A DNA stretch of 64,000 nucleotides, from assembly GCA_022559845.1 (NCBI GenBank), contig CM040118.1:446088053-446152052 (forward strand). Direction: 5' to 3'. The stretch's first letter is position 1. Each line of letters starts with the position of its first letter. Of the stretch, positions 34,373-46,299 are shown one piece after another. The position numbers and the translations under genes are program-made. The notes under the pieces are model-generated. The model saw nothing but the letters and a program-made list of their open reading frames with translations, had not been told where the DNA came from and searched no databases. Source of the DNA: Amorphophallus konjac (taxonomy: Eukaryota; Streptophyta; Magnoliopsida; Alismatales; Araceae).

Positions 34373-36507
34373 GATGTTGTGGTTGGGTGGTGGCTGGCGC
34401 CCCCATCTTCGGCCCGACCGAGTGGCATGCGCAGCAGTTACGGCCTCGGCTTTGCCTCCCCCAGCATGGGGTGTGAAGCAAATTTCTTCTTCTTCATCTT
34501 CTCTGGGTAGGTTGAAGAGTGCTGATAGGGTATTGCAGGAGACAACCTGTGCTTTATTGGCCCCAGCCTCTTTTTGGTTTCTGCGGGTGCCTGCCCCCAG
34601 AACAGGTTGCCCTCTTCAGGGGGTGCTGCTTCAGCTTCCTCCACCTGTTTGAGTGAGAGTTGTTCCAGCTCTTGCCATGGGACATGGTCCCGTACCAGCA
34701 GAGGTTTCAATTCGGGCTGCACATATTCATCTAGCCCTTCAATCAGGTGCAGTAGTCGAAGGACCCCAAGATTGGTTTCCTTGATTACTGGTAGCGGAGT
34801 CTGTCTCCTCCTGTTAGGTGTATGTATTCTGATGGCTGTAGGTGGAGTGACCCATACGGGTGCTACCACTGGCGGAGCAGGCCGGGGTGTAACGCCACGG
34901 ATATGTGCCCCCTCTTTCGGGCGAGGTGCCCTCTTCTTCTTGTGCTTTACAGGGATATGCTGCCACCCCTACTGTTCTTTCACGGGCTCCAAGAAATGGA
35001 TTTCGTAGGTGCTCCGTGTGCTTGCTTCAGAGATCTCCTCAGGTAATGCCTGGTAGAGGGAGATCATGTTGACTACTGCTCTCCTGGGAGGATCTTCATG
35101 TGGCTGAGGAGGGTCTACTTTGTACTCTCCCAGCTCTATTTCATTCTTCTTTACCATTCCTTCGATGATGTCTTTGAAAACATAACAGTCTTCGATTGGA
35201 TGTCCCAACATCTGGTGGTAGGGGCAGAATCTTGGACTGTCTTTTCTTTTCAGGTCCTTCGGTCTTCTTGGCTCAGGCAGGGTGACCATGCCGTATTCTG
35301 TTACCCAGTCGAACAGGACTCGGGTCTTGTCCTTTGGAAAGGAGTAGGCTTTCTTCATCTTGTCCCTCAGCGAAGGACCTTCTTTGTCATCCGGAGCTTT
35401 TGCAGGCTGCGGGGGAGCCGCCTTCTTGCCTTTCTCCTTCTGCTGTTCGAACGCCTTGATATCAAGCGCATTCGCTTCTTTAGGTGTGGGGCGCCGTTCC
35501 GCAGCCTTGCCTTTCTGGACTGTGCTGGCAGCTGACGCAGGGACAGGCTTGGCTAGGAAAGCCTCCACTTCGGCCACCACATTATTCAGCCGATCGAACG
35601 ACCGTATTTCCATTCCAATCATCTTCTCCAGGACCTCCCTCCTGAGGTTTTGTTTGCATATTTGTACCGGGTCCTCCTGATGCGGGGGCCGCTTGCATCT
35701 CATTCCGAGGTTCCTCCACCTCTTGATGTAATCAAGGGCTGTCTCATCTGCCCTTTGTTTTGTTGAGTAGAGTTCGGCCACTGTGACCTCCCTCTCTGTG
35801 ACATGGAATCTTTCTCTGAACTTTCTCTGCATATCCGACCAATCACTGATTGACCCGGTCGAGAGGCTAGAGTACCATTCAAATGCGAGCCCTGTCAGCG
35901 AGGACCCGAAGAACTTCAGCAAATATGACTCGTCGGTGGCCAGATCACCCATAATGGTCATGTAATATGCAATATGCTCTTTAGGGGATGCTTTCCCGTT
36001 GAATTTGTCAAACTTAGGCGGCTTGTTGACCCCCCGGGGAAGTCGTTTAGCCGCATGGTGTTGCGGGTATGGCACCCGATAGGCATCAAATGCGACATAG
36101 TCACCTTCACTTTTCTCTGCGAGCTTCAGCTCGATCATCCTCTCCACCATCATCCGGTTCACAACCGTGGGGTCAACCGGTTCTGGATAGAAGTGTGCCG
36201 GCTACAAGTATGGGGTGACCAGGGTGGTCGCCTGTGGAGGACGCAGCAGCGGGGGTGTCGGGTGCACCTGAGGGAGCACCGGAGGTAGCAGTGGCTGAGG
36301 CTGTGGCGGCCGCGGTTGTGCTGTCGCCATGCTTGGCTCTGACGGCTGGGGCAGTGTATAGGGCGGTGGAGGGTCGTCACGACGAGCCGCTCCCCGGGAT
36401 GACTCACCCTGGACTTCGGGTGGTTTAGAGGCCGATGAGTGTTCAGTTTTTTCCATCAGCTGCTTCTTCAGAGAGTCTATCTCTCGTTGATATTTTTGTA
36501 GTAGCAT
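34246..36507 (-). pseudogene. gag: Gypsy Gag
   Basis: One frame with stops at about 36202, 34969 and 34438. The N-terminal part is a short coiled coil, then a Pro/Gln-rich stretch. The Retrotrans_gag core is clear (FFGSSLTGLAFEWYSSL ... FRERFHV ... ETALDYIKRWRNL). Downstream lies a CPYHQMLGHPIEDC zinc-binding motif typical of Tat Gag. The frame changes between 34438 and 34372, leading into the protease region. Gag would form the particle. Confidence 0.88.
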
Positions 36508-36521
36508 CAGAACTGATGGGT

Positions 36522-37997
36522 CTATGGTGGTGGGGTACCCTCTGTTGTCTCCCCGGACGTACCCTCAGGCAGGATGTCGAGGAGGACGTCATCTTCTTCT
36601 TCCGCCGTCACCACATTAGCGGTCAAGACGGGGGCCTTGTCATCCCAGTGGGGATAGACCTGGGACTGTTTCCCTTTAACCATCATCAGAAGCTCTCTTG
36701 CTGCTTTTGTTCTGTGGGTAGTCGGCCTCGGCCGTGCGGCCAATTGAGCCAATTCTTGGGGGTCTTCAGGAAGCTCCCCATATTGGTTAGATATACCAGC
36801 CATGTTGCAGGTGAAAACCTGCATCCTTCCCTTTTGTTGATAGACCATCCTTCTAGCATGCTGCGGGAAGGTCAGTCTTTCAAACACAGAGATCCTTCTC
36901 CTTTCTTCCCGCTCGGGGAAAACTTCATCGGCTTCGATCTCGAAGCCGTCATTATATCCGTTGTCGTCGACTGACGACACCATCATTCTATCTCCCATAT
37001 CTCCTTCATCTGCCACCGACGGGCAGTAATCTTCCTCAGTGGCGACTGTCTGCATCAGTCGCTGCTGTCCGAGTGAGGGGTTGCCTAAGCCTCAGAAATA
37101 ATTTCTGACCAAGCAGGTCATCTCTTCTCGACCCCGCTCTTGATGTAGGACGGGGGGCGACTGTCGACCTCTAGCAGGAGGGATATAGGCCAGCTGAGCT
37201 CTGTCGGCCGGCTGTTGGAATCTTCGTCCCGCATCAGGGACGTTGGCTTGACGGGCCGCTGCCCGGAAACTTCTGTGGCGCGAAAGATCCGCAACCACCT
37301 CTTCTTCCTTCTTTGGGGGCAAGCCCCTTTCTCTTCTCACTTCCGCCTCATTGTTCACAAGACGATGGCAGATGGGTGTTAGCTGGTGGGCAGGTCGGGT
37401 TCGCTTGGGAACCCACACCTGTTTAAACTTCCTCGGCCTGGGTGCCGGGCTTCCTTGGCCACAGTGGCCGGCTTCTTCTATTTCTGCCCTCCTTCCGGCG
37501 AGGGCCTGATAGGTATTGTGGACAGGAATGTTGGGGATGACTCGATCCGGGGTCACCCGTGCAGTGCGTCCATCGAGGAAGACACGCATACCCCCGACTA
37601 GCATAGATTTCCCGGACTGAGACAGAGTTCCGGTGATTACAGCGGCATTCTTGCGGGCTTGGCGACGCTGGCGTCCTCCAGGGTGTTTGTTGCTGACATT
37701 GGGGTGGGTCCCACGTATGACGTGGTGCACGAGATAGCTAGCGGCCGGGGCCGGACTTTCGGACAAGTCTTTGCAGTAGGGAACCTCCAGAGGCTCCATT
37801 TTTTCCACAGCTTCCTTGACAGGTTCTGGGGCTTCGACCTCCAGCATATCTACAAAGGCTAACCCCAAAAAGTTGGGGAAGCCCACAGCGGCAGGGAAGC
37901 TGCCGAATTCCATGGGTACCGCTAGGTACCCTTGCGCGTGTCCAGCGACAATCGAAAGATCGAAGTCAACGCCAGCTATCCCATTGATCGTCATTGA
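36522..37997 (-). pseudogene. ORF1 upstream of gag
   Basis: About 490 codons from MTINGIAGVDFDLS, with one in-frame TGA at about 37092. The stop is 14 bp before the gag ATG, in a different frame. I recognise no domain. The C-terminal part is acidic (DEGDMGDRM, TAEEEDDVLL); the middle is Arg-rich. An extra ORF before gag is known in Ogre-type Tat elements, function unknown. Just upstream on the minus strand TTTGTCTTTGCAG resembles a 3' splice site, so a leader intron is possible. Confidence 0.65.
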
Positions 37998-38089
37998 TCT
38001 GCCTGCAAAGACAAACGAAGCAATAATCAGTAGCCTTTGAGAGGGCTTCGAAGCCCGAATATCCCGACAAAGAGATGAAAAGTGACACT

Positions 38090-38108
38090 GGTCCCACCGG
38101 GCGTGCCA
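38090..38108 (-). promoter_or_regulatory. Primer-binding site of the Tat element
   Basis: Four bases after the 5' LTR end, the minus strand reads TGGCACGCCCGGTGGGACC, which begins with the TGG that pairs with tRNA CCA. It is not the initiator-Met type seen in the other elements here. I did not assign the tRNA. Confidence 0.65.
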
Positions 38109-38112
38109 GACT

Positions 38113-41100
38113 TGTTTGTGACCTTTTCTTTCTTTCGCGGGTCGATCGACCAACTGACTAACTGGTAGTCAAATGATCAATTAACGACGCGGGCGTGCCA
38201 GTCACATGAGTGACGAATTTGTGATGCGCTCATTCTGACCCATGTCGGGCGAATGTGAGGTTCGGTCGGGACCAGCAGTCCGCCATACCATAAAGGCTAT
38301 GGCGTTAATTACATCCCCCATGAGGAGGGAACACCTTTGATTAATTGCCAAGATAGCGGGCTGTCGAAGCCGAATTAAAAAGAGCTACATGATGATCATG
38401 ACGAAAGCATGCAGGATGCATACATTTATCGTGCAGAAGATGCATAATTCATGGGATTATGGATCCTCGGTACGTGGCGGAGGACATAGGTCCGAAGACC
38501 ACCGTCGCACATAGCGAAGACTTCTGACCAGACGTAATCCGGTTTTCTGTCGACGCCATTTAATATACCCAAGGATCTATGCATGCATGCGCACATGGCG
38601 TTCGTGACTATATTAAGCATGATAATGGAATTCATGGAAGCAAATGGTAATCGACCACATTTATTACTCCCCATCGAGAAGAGGGAAGGCAACACAAGTG
38701 TGATAGCGAAAGCACAATGCTAACGGACATGGTGATGAAGATATAATAAAAGTATAGTTTAGGCCCATTCGGCCCTTCCTTTATTCAATTTATTGACGCT
38801 AACCCCGAGGGACGGGAATCACCCAGGGGCAAGTAAGCGATTGGGGCAGCAGGAGGCTTCAAAACCGGCGCGAGCGTGCAAGGTAGCTTATACGGCGCGA
38901 TAAAACATAGGTGTAAGCTTTTAATCCGGCGCGGCCATCATGGATATTAACACGGCGCGAAGGCTTGAGGGCGCGCCGGACAGGCGCAAAGGGAAAAAAA
39001 TTGAATATGAGTCTAACGTTAATCCGGCGCGGGGGGGTACCGCGCCGGCTAAGGCCGCGCCGTTCAACCCACCCCTTTTTTTATGAATTTCGCAACTATT
39101 GAGTTTGTTAAGTTTTTGGTGAGGATTCTGAAGTTATTTGGGGCCAATTGCTTATTGAATTGAAGTCCAGAACTCTCCAAGAATGACGTGATAAGCCAGT
39201 GCGAGGTTACTACTCGAGCACCGGGATAATTGGGGTCCAAAATGAGTATTTCGTTATGGTTTATTCATTATTAATCTGTCCAGAATTGGACAGCATCTCC
39301 CCTGAACCTGAAGAGTTGCAGGGGAGAAGCGGGGTCATGTTCACTCATGGAACAAGCCCCTAAACTGCCGGTCTGTACGGAGACAGCCAGCAACTCCGCA
39401 CGGATAAGGTGCCCCGAGGACTGGCCTACGAGGGACACCAAAGTTCCGTGGGTGGAGGTAACGGATGAGGCGACTGATAACGGAAGCGACACCCCGAGGA
39501 CAAGCCTACAAGGGGTGGGCGACCTACAGCACACACTGCATCTGCTGAGGAGACAAAGATCTTCAGGGGAAGAGGTTCCGAGGACTAGCCTGCTAGGAAC
39601 GTTCACCCTTTGGCCACCACAGAGCCCCCGGGGGACTGTGGGTTTGAGATTATTGGGTTAAACCCCTGTTATTGTCTGCTGTGGCCCTAAGGGAGCGTTT
39701 ACCATTAAGAGGTAAGGCTCTCGACCACCCAGCACCTCTGTGAAACCATGGGGAAATGTTCCCCTCCCCGGATGACCAAGAGGAAATCAACGGAACTCAA
39801 GCGGTGGGGAATCACAGATGAGAGAAGGGAGATGTTCGTTACCACCGGGCTACCAATCTTAGGACCCAAGTATTGACTGCCGTGCGATTGGGCGGTTGGC
39901 GATTGGAAATCATATGGAGGGACAATCGGGAACACAATCGAGATAATCCGGCCACACGGACATATATTCATGCAACTGGACTGCGATGGTCACGAGACGA
40001 GCGGTCTCTAATTCTCATGCGAAACAGGGCAACGCAAATGGGAGAAGGAGACCAGAACTCGTGTTGAAATGGGAAGAGATATGTGCACAAGCACAGCTCT
40101 ACCCTCCCAGAAAATGCAAAGGCCGTCGACTGAGAAGCAAATATAGACGGGAAAGCCCCGGGGAGGGGTTATCTCTGTAGCCCTTGATATTTCAAGGCAT
40201 AAGCGAAATCAGAGGAAATCGGAATCATAGGATTGTGCACAGATGGACGCCCACGGAAACCCTCTGAAGGAAATCGAGATGGGAGAAGAGAATAAGGCAC
40301 GGGCCATTCAACTCACCAACATTCATATATGCAGATGTATCGCTGCCCGGCGAGGAAACTATATACATATATTACAATTCCGATGCCGGCACTATGGAAC
40401 GGCCACCGATTCGCTTACAGGGAAAACCCACAAGAGAGCAGCAAGGAGGAGGGATGGCGAAGAAGGAGAGAGGAGCCGGCTCATATCATCGTCCTCCCTC
40501 AGCCTTCTCGCTTACATTCATCAGAGAGGTAGTGAAGCGAGGGAGAAGATGAAAGAAATCAAAACGACTCGAACTCCCACCTGTCCCAGGGAACAGAATG
40601 TCGGCACAAAACCTTCTTCTCTCACTCTGAGGAGCTTCAGATGGGGACGAGAGATGGCCGTCGAAGGGCGCTTGCGAGGAACCTCCACTCCTCTCCGAAA
40701 GCTCTCTTCCCCTTTTTTTCTCTGTTTTTCTTCAAAGGCCCCTTTTCTCCTTGTTCTCGAGCCGCCACATATATAGGGGAGCGAGTTTGAACGTTAAACC
40801 GGCGTGGGATTGGCGCGCCGGGAAGAGACTTCATCAACCTATCGCGCCGAGATTGGAGGGCGCCGGTTTAACGGGCGCGCCGTATAAGGGCGTGCCGTAT
40901 TAGCATTTCCCGCGCATTGCAGGTTAGCCGATGAATCCGGGGACGATCTTGGAGGTCATTGTGAACATTTATCTCGCCAATTCCCATCGAAACCTTGATG
41001 AGATGTTTTGTGAAGCCCCTCGGTTGACGTGCGGCCGTTCTCGAGACTCCAGATAGCTTCGATTTAATTACGTGGGTTTTCCACTAATACGGCCTGCGGC

Positions 41101-41626
41101 TCTGTGATTCATGCTGCTGGCTTGGTCTGGCTTGTACCCAAGGTCCTTAGGGGGTTGGATGACACCAGGGATAATTCCGTCTGCGCTGGACGATCATTCG
41201 GCCACTAACGGGCCCATCTTGTCGGGAAGCCGTACCCGTGCCGGGTGATCGGGATTTTCTGCCGTCAGAGCTTTCGGTCCTCTATCTCGGGGAACCAGGG
41301 GGACCCCTTCATCTTCAGGAGAGCCTTTCGTAAGGCGGGAAGCCACTGGGTAGACCGTCGACCTTGGTCGGACAACGGGTGTAGTGTGTGCGGCATGACA
41401 GAGTCGATGCCGGTTCATTGGGCAGGCTTGGTCGCACTGCTGGTTGGTTGTGAGTTTGTCTCGGCTTTCCTGAGGTGAAGTCTCCGTGTCCCTATGGGAT
41501 GACTCGAGGCTCTGGCAGCTTGAGAAATCTTTGATATGTTGATATTTATCGGCTTCCGTGCTTCAGCGGGCCGGGTCCTTCGTCTTTGTGGCTTGGTCGC
41601 AGACGATCATATTTTGGGTGCCAACA
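38113..41626 (-). repeat. Right (5') LTR of the Tat element
   Basis: About 3514 bp, TG...CA ended and followed by target duplication CCTAC (41627-41631). It carries the same structured motif (38461-38578), hairpin array (39408-39642) and GGCGCG clusters as the left LTR, with few substitutions, so the insertion is fairly young. Confidence 0.93.
38461..38578 (-). ncRNA. Candidate structured RNA motif, copy T' (Tat 5' LTR)
   Basis: Differences from 15750-15867 mostly respect the fold. In the closing stem C-G becomes U-G (GAUCCUUGG opposite CCGAGGAUC). The variable hairpin changes to ACCG opposite UGGU, also pairable. One change is in the UAUGC loop (to UAUGU), leaving UCGC/GCGA intact. Confidence 0.55.
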
Positions 41627-41636
41627 CCTACCAACA

Positions 41637-41885
41637 CTTATTCTTGTATCAAAAGATGAGGAAAAAATTTAGAAAATTGTAGTGTGTCTGGAACGTGAAG
41701 AAATGGATTGGGCTCAGGGAGGAATGAAATATTATCATCCATTCATATGGGGTTGTCACAACCGGACATCCAACCATTGAACAATTATGTCATTGTCTCC
41801 CAAATCATCATTGCCATACTCCAGGTGGATCATGACGTGATGCCGCCATCATCCATAAAACCCATATGAAGACAGCATGCATAAG
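41637..41885. repeat. Host segment duplicated at 43647-43911, copy 1
   Basis: It shares long stretches with the second copy (for example GGGGTTGTCACAACCGGACA and CTCCAGGTGGATCATGACGT). No coding potential. The Tat element sits immediately to its left and a Del-like LTR immediately right of the other copy. Confidence 0.85.
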
Positions 41886-42006
41886 TGAGGTGGGGTTGCT
41901 CGGCTGTGCCCTCCACCACTTGGGATTGCTCCTGCTACTCACACAAGTGAATGGGGGCAACAAACATGCTGAAACACACTGGAGTTGATTCTATCATTTT
42001 TTGCTA

Positions 42007-42157
42007 TGATACAAGAATAACAATAGCCCACTTAATAGGATGGATAACCCTCGGTTGAGCGGGATACATTGACCCACCTAAAACGGTCGGACAGATTATC
42101 TCTCTCGCATCCCCCTCGCATCGGTTCCTATTCTACCCTTCGTTCATCCCAACACGG
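42007..42157. repeat. Left arm of a ~150-bp inverted repeat
   Basis: The reverse complement of 63030-63186, roughly 88-90% alike by eye. Shared blocks include CGGTTGAGCGGGATACATTG and CCCCTCGCATCGGTTCCTAT. The outer ends are TGATACAAGAATAAC and its complement. The arms may be the terminal inverted repeats of an old DNA transposon that carried the genes at 51793-60799. Confidence 0.7.
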
Positions 42158-43646
42158 CTGTAGCACCATATTAATGGAATAGGAAGCTATTTAATCTTTG
42201 TACTACACTTATGATTATCAAGGCAAAGTAAGAACAGTTGGTCACCTCTGAGAATGAATGTTGTAAACATATGTCAAAGACAGCCAATGACCTCTAACTA
42301 TATATACATGTAGATGCTACGTGAGTATAGTTTTTCCAATGGAAAATCTATAATTCTAGGTCTACCCAGAGTACATAAACAATAAGCTCAAAAATACATA
42401 ATCAACACAAGAGGTCACATGATATTAAAGTGCCATCTAACATTAATGACTGTGTCAAATAGGTCACTGTAGCAAACAAATACATGATTATAACTGGTGC
42501 AGAATTGTTTAAGCTTTGCATACATGGTCAAAGTCATCATCACCAAAAAATATCCGCACCTCATCCAACACAGCCTGACAATCTTATTTTTATAGGAAAT
42601 CTGAATCCCAAAATCGTATGATATCAAGTTCAGTTTAGTGTTGGGCGGAGAGTTTTCTTATGGGTTCAACTTCAGATAACCTAGTATAACATATAGACAA
42701 ATCTAACAATTTTTCTGCCCTAGATATCAACTACAACGTTGTTACAGAAAATCATGAGACAGTCTATTTTTTTAGAAAACATTGTATCACCTGTAAGAAT
42801 TGCCATCATTATTATGGGCATCTAAAAATCACTGCTGCCTGAAATTTATTGCAATCAGAATTATGGGCATCTAAAAATCACACTCCTCTCTTTCACTTTT
42901 ATTGTAGTCCTTTTGAATGGCATCACAACCCAAAATAAAGGGATGGGACAAAATCTTTAATACCAAGAAAGATGGTGGCAAACCATATCTGAGGATGCTC
43001 TCCACAAAGACTCTTGCAGCACAGAAATGCATCCAGGAGCTGAAGACCTGCAGTAGGGGACTACAAGTCAGTGAAAAATGGAATATTTCACATCAACTGA
43101 AAATTGGCATATTAAATGTTAAGCTGCATAAGCTGCCATTGGCATCAAAACCCCTTGTTTCTCTCTAGATTGATAATGCCAGGTAACCGCAGGGATGTTG
43201 GGTCCGGCTCATTTTCGGCCAGGGTTATGCTAAGCCTGAAGCTTACAAGCTGCATTCTGGCCTGCATCTTTACTTTCGTCACACAAAAGGTCACTATTTT
43301 TGCCTTGTTAAATCATGCCAAAAAAATAATCAACGGCATGCCTGTATTTTGAGTATGTAGACTATCATGAAGGAGTAGGGACATACATGTCAGTGATATC
43401 ATTAAAGAGCTAAAGACAATTTTCATCAATGTAAGCATTTACAGAGTTGAAGAAAACTAAAATGATACAAATAATCGAAAGAAATGAACAAATATTGAAA
43501 CAATCCAGAGTAGATCCCCATACCTGGGTTCATATGAAAGATGGGGAATAAATCTTAAAATTTGTCATACTTGAGTTGATATGAAATTGTGATACCTTGC
43601 AACTAACAATGAGGGACAAATATGATAAGTTAAAACACTCATTCTT
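42158..43646. other. Non-coding host sequence with paralogous unoccupied site
   Basis: The stretch 42266-42422 matches the flanks of the SIRE-like element (1-14 joined to 15060-15180) without the insertion. The rest is AT-rich, with no convincing gene; an 83-codon frame at 42917-43168 has no recognisable domain. Confidence 0.65.
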
Positions 43647-43911
43647 ATATCAAAAGATGAGGAATAAATCAGAGAATATCACATACATGAATTTTACAAT
43701 AAATCATGATGCAACGTAGTGCAAGAGGAAGGTGAAGAAATAGATTGGGCTCAGGGAGGAATAAAATATTATCATCCATTCAAGTGGGGTTGTCACAACC
43801 GGACATCCAACCATTGAACAATTATGCCATTGTCTCCCAAATCATCATTGCCCATACTCCAGGTGGATCATGACGTAATGCCGCCATCATCCATAAAACC
43901 CATATGAAGAC
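43647..43911. repeat. Host segment, copy 2
   Basis: Counterpart of 41637-41885. It is cut off on the right by the Del-like LTR, whose probable left target duplication is AAGAC (43907-43911). Confidence 0.85.
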
Positions 43912-46147
43912 TGTAAGACCCGGTAAATATCGGATTCTTATTGGATTCCAATATATATAATTTTCCATGAGTTTAGAAGATTTTAATAGGCTTAATGGGC
44001 CAAGCTCAATAGAATTAGCCCATTTGTGCAAGGTTTAAAAGCTAGATAAGGCATTTCTATAATTTTACTTCTTTTAATGCCTTATTGTAATAATTAGTTA
44101 TATATCAAAAAAAATGCAATCCTCTTTTTCATTTGAACCCATCATAGGAGAGGTTTTCCTCTCCCTTTCCCACGTCTCTCTCCTCTCTCCCTTGCTCTCT
44201 CGGAGGACCGACCACCCCCGGCCGTAGGAGGCTTGGCGGAGGTGGCCTTGGCATGCCCGAGGCGATGGCGGAGCGGAGGTGACGCGAGGAAGAACCCTTG
44301 GTGCGTAGAAGGTGGTATTCCACCGTAGAGGAGCCTGTTCTCTCGTGAAGAACGGGCGAGGAATGGCGCGGATTCACGAAACCAAGTAGGAGGATGGATT
44401 CTAACTCGCTTTAGGATGCTTTTCCTCTCACTGGAATGCCCATTTACATGTTTATGTGATGGTATTAATCGAAATCCATGGAAATAGTCATTTATGTTTT
44501 AATCCATGCAATTCCATCCATGACCATTGTCCTTTGTGTTTTGGATGTTTAAATGCTATGGAATGGGTATGTGATAGCAGGGAATAGGTTTAAAGTTGTA
44601 TTCCCATCGATTTGAATCGATTGGAAGGGGTTCCCAGTGAGTTACCCCCTGTTTTGGATCGTCTGGGAGGGTAGCGGTCCTTCCAGAAACCGTTTTTAGT
44701 TGGGTATAGACGGTGGAAGTATAGCGGTCCTAGACTGACAGCTACTGTCAGAAAGCGGCCACCTCTCTGACCGCCTATGAACAGTAACAACCTAATTCAG
44801 ACCGCCACACCCCCTTTAAGCTGTTGAGGCGGTGAGAGTTTAGCGGCCCAGATCGGACCGCTAATTTCATGGGACGGTCAATCGCGTGACCGCCACATGA
44901 TCAGAGCGGCCCAGTCCAGACCACCATTCTCTTCCAGCTGGTGTACATTGTTGGTAGGTTAGCGGCCATAGGCTGACCGCTATTGTCAGTGAAACGGCCA
45001 GTCGCCTGACCGTCTCTTGACTGTTGCGGCCCAGCCCAGACTGCTAGGCTCCTACAGTTTTTAAATTTAACCATATTCATTTAAATATGTGTTTAATGCT
45101 ACATATTCGATATGTTTACACATTTTAATACATTGTGGCATGTTTTTATATCCCAGTAGAGTTCATTTCTCTTTCCATGTGAATTGAGCCACTAGTCGTA
45201 TCCCGACGACCTTTAGTGTTGGCCCACCTGGGAGAGGTGGCGAGATAGTCCCGGTGTACGGTTTTTAGGCTAGTTTCCGTGGGCCCCCGTGCTTTGTAGT
45301 AGCATCCTACTGGGGGGGAAAACTAGCCAGAGACCTAGCTCAAGGCATTGAGCTTGTGTGTGTACACGTGGTCATGGCGTGGACTTACACTGACGAGCGT
45401 GACCCTGACTAGTCATTGTCTTGGTTACAGTTACGGTATCTCAGTTACCGTATTCGAGGCAAGCGGGAGACACCCGAAACGCAGTATAAGTCGTCAGTGG
45501 ACGCGTCTGATTTTTCTTCTAGTGGTTTTTCTTTCTCTCATCACTAGGTCTGTGGAAATTTGACTCTAATGGTGAACGAATTATTCCTATGTGTAATTAT
45601 GTGGTAATTAGCATGAATTATTTGTATTATCAATCTTCTTTAAATTGCTATTCCTGTACAGCTTCCTTTAATTGTTAAAGTTGCATGCCAGTTAGTTATT
45701 CCTTTGCAATTAACTGTTCCCCCTGCACTTATAGCTACGAGGTAGGGATATGTGGGACCCCTACTGAGTCAATGAAATGAGACTCACCCTTTATTTTTCA
45801 GGTGAGGTGCATCAGTCATCTGGTTTCCTGCGTGGTTTTGGCGGCCAGTCGTAGTGCCAGCGTGGTCTTCTCTAGGGTATGCCCTGTGTAGTTGTTCTAT
45901 TTTGATTCTTGTATAATTATGGACTTGTGCTTGTACTTCTGGACTAATGTATAATTATAACACTTTGACAATGTAAATCTTGCTTCTGCTTAATGTAATT
46001 ATTTCTTCAAAATGCGCGTGTGATTGTAGATCTTTTTGTACCCACAGCCTCTTTCCCAACCCTTTCGGAGCCTCATCAGCTCTTGGGTGGCGTCTCAGGG
46101 TCCTTGTGGTATCGGGTCTCCGGTACCCGGGAAGCTAGGTCGTTACA
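43912..46147 (+). repeat. 5' LTR of a Del/Tekay-like gypsy element
   Basis: Starts TGTAAGACCCGG and ends GGTCGTTACA, about 2.24 kb. An initiator-Met primer site follows. At 44640-45060 it holds repeated inverted words AGCGGCC/CGGTC and GACCGCT. No second LTR is present in the window. Confidence 0.88.
44640..45060. repeat. AGCGGCC / GACCGCT motif array in the LTR
   Basis: About ten GCGGCC, GCGGTC or GACCGC words alternate in opposite orientation across 400 bp, giving many potential short hairpins. Confidence 0.7.
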
Positions 46148-46149
46148 GT

Positions 46150-46161
46150 TGGTATCAGAGC
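46150..46161 (+). promoter_or_regulatory. Primer-binding site, initiator Met type
   Basis: TGGTATCAGAGC lies two bases after the LTR end, a perfect match to the usual plant initiator-Met primer site. Confidence 0.9.
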
Positions 46162-46299
46162 GTGGCCTTGTGGTGGTGAATAAAGACCTAGAATTACAAT
46201 AGTCCAGAATAAGTCCATGTATCACTAATGGCTGGCTTAAGTTATTTTCTGCGGTCATTTATGATTTCGGTTGTGTGTTTTCTCTCATGTTTTAGAACC

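Larger units (their letters stand above)
15402..41626 (-). mobile_element. Tat-lineage Ty3/gypsy retrotransposon with antisense gene
   Basis: Ends are TGTTTG and GCCAACA, flanked by CCTAC (15397-15401 and 41627-41631). The minus strand encodes ORF1, Gag, protease, RT, RNase H, a second RNase H and integrase in gypsy order. Two RNase H domains, a long repeat-filled 3' untranslated region and an antisense gene before the 3' LTR are known hallmarks of the Tat group, which includes Ogre-type elements. An ORF before gag is also Ogre-like. At 26.2 kb it is at the large end for LTR retrotransposons. All pol frames carry nonsense codons. Confidence 0.93.
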
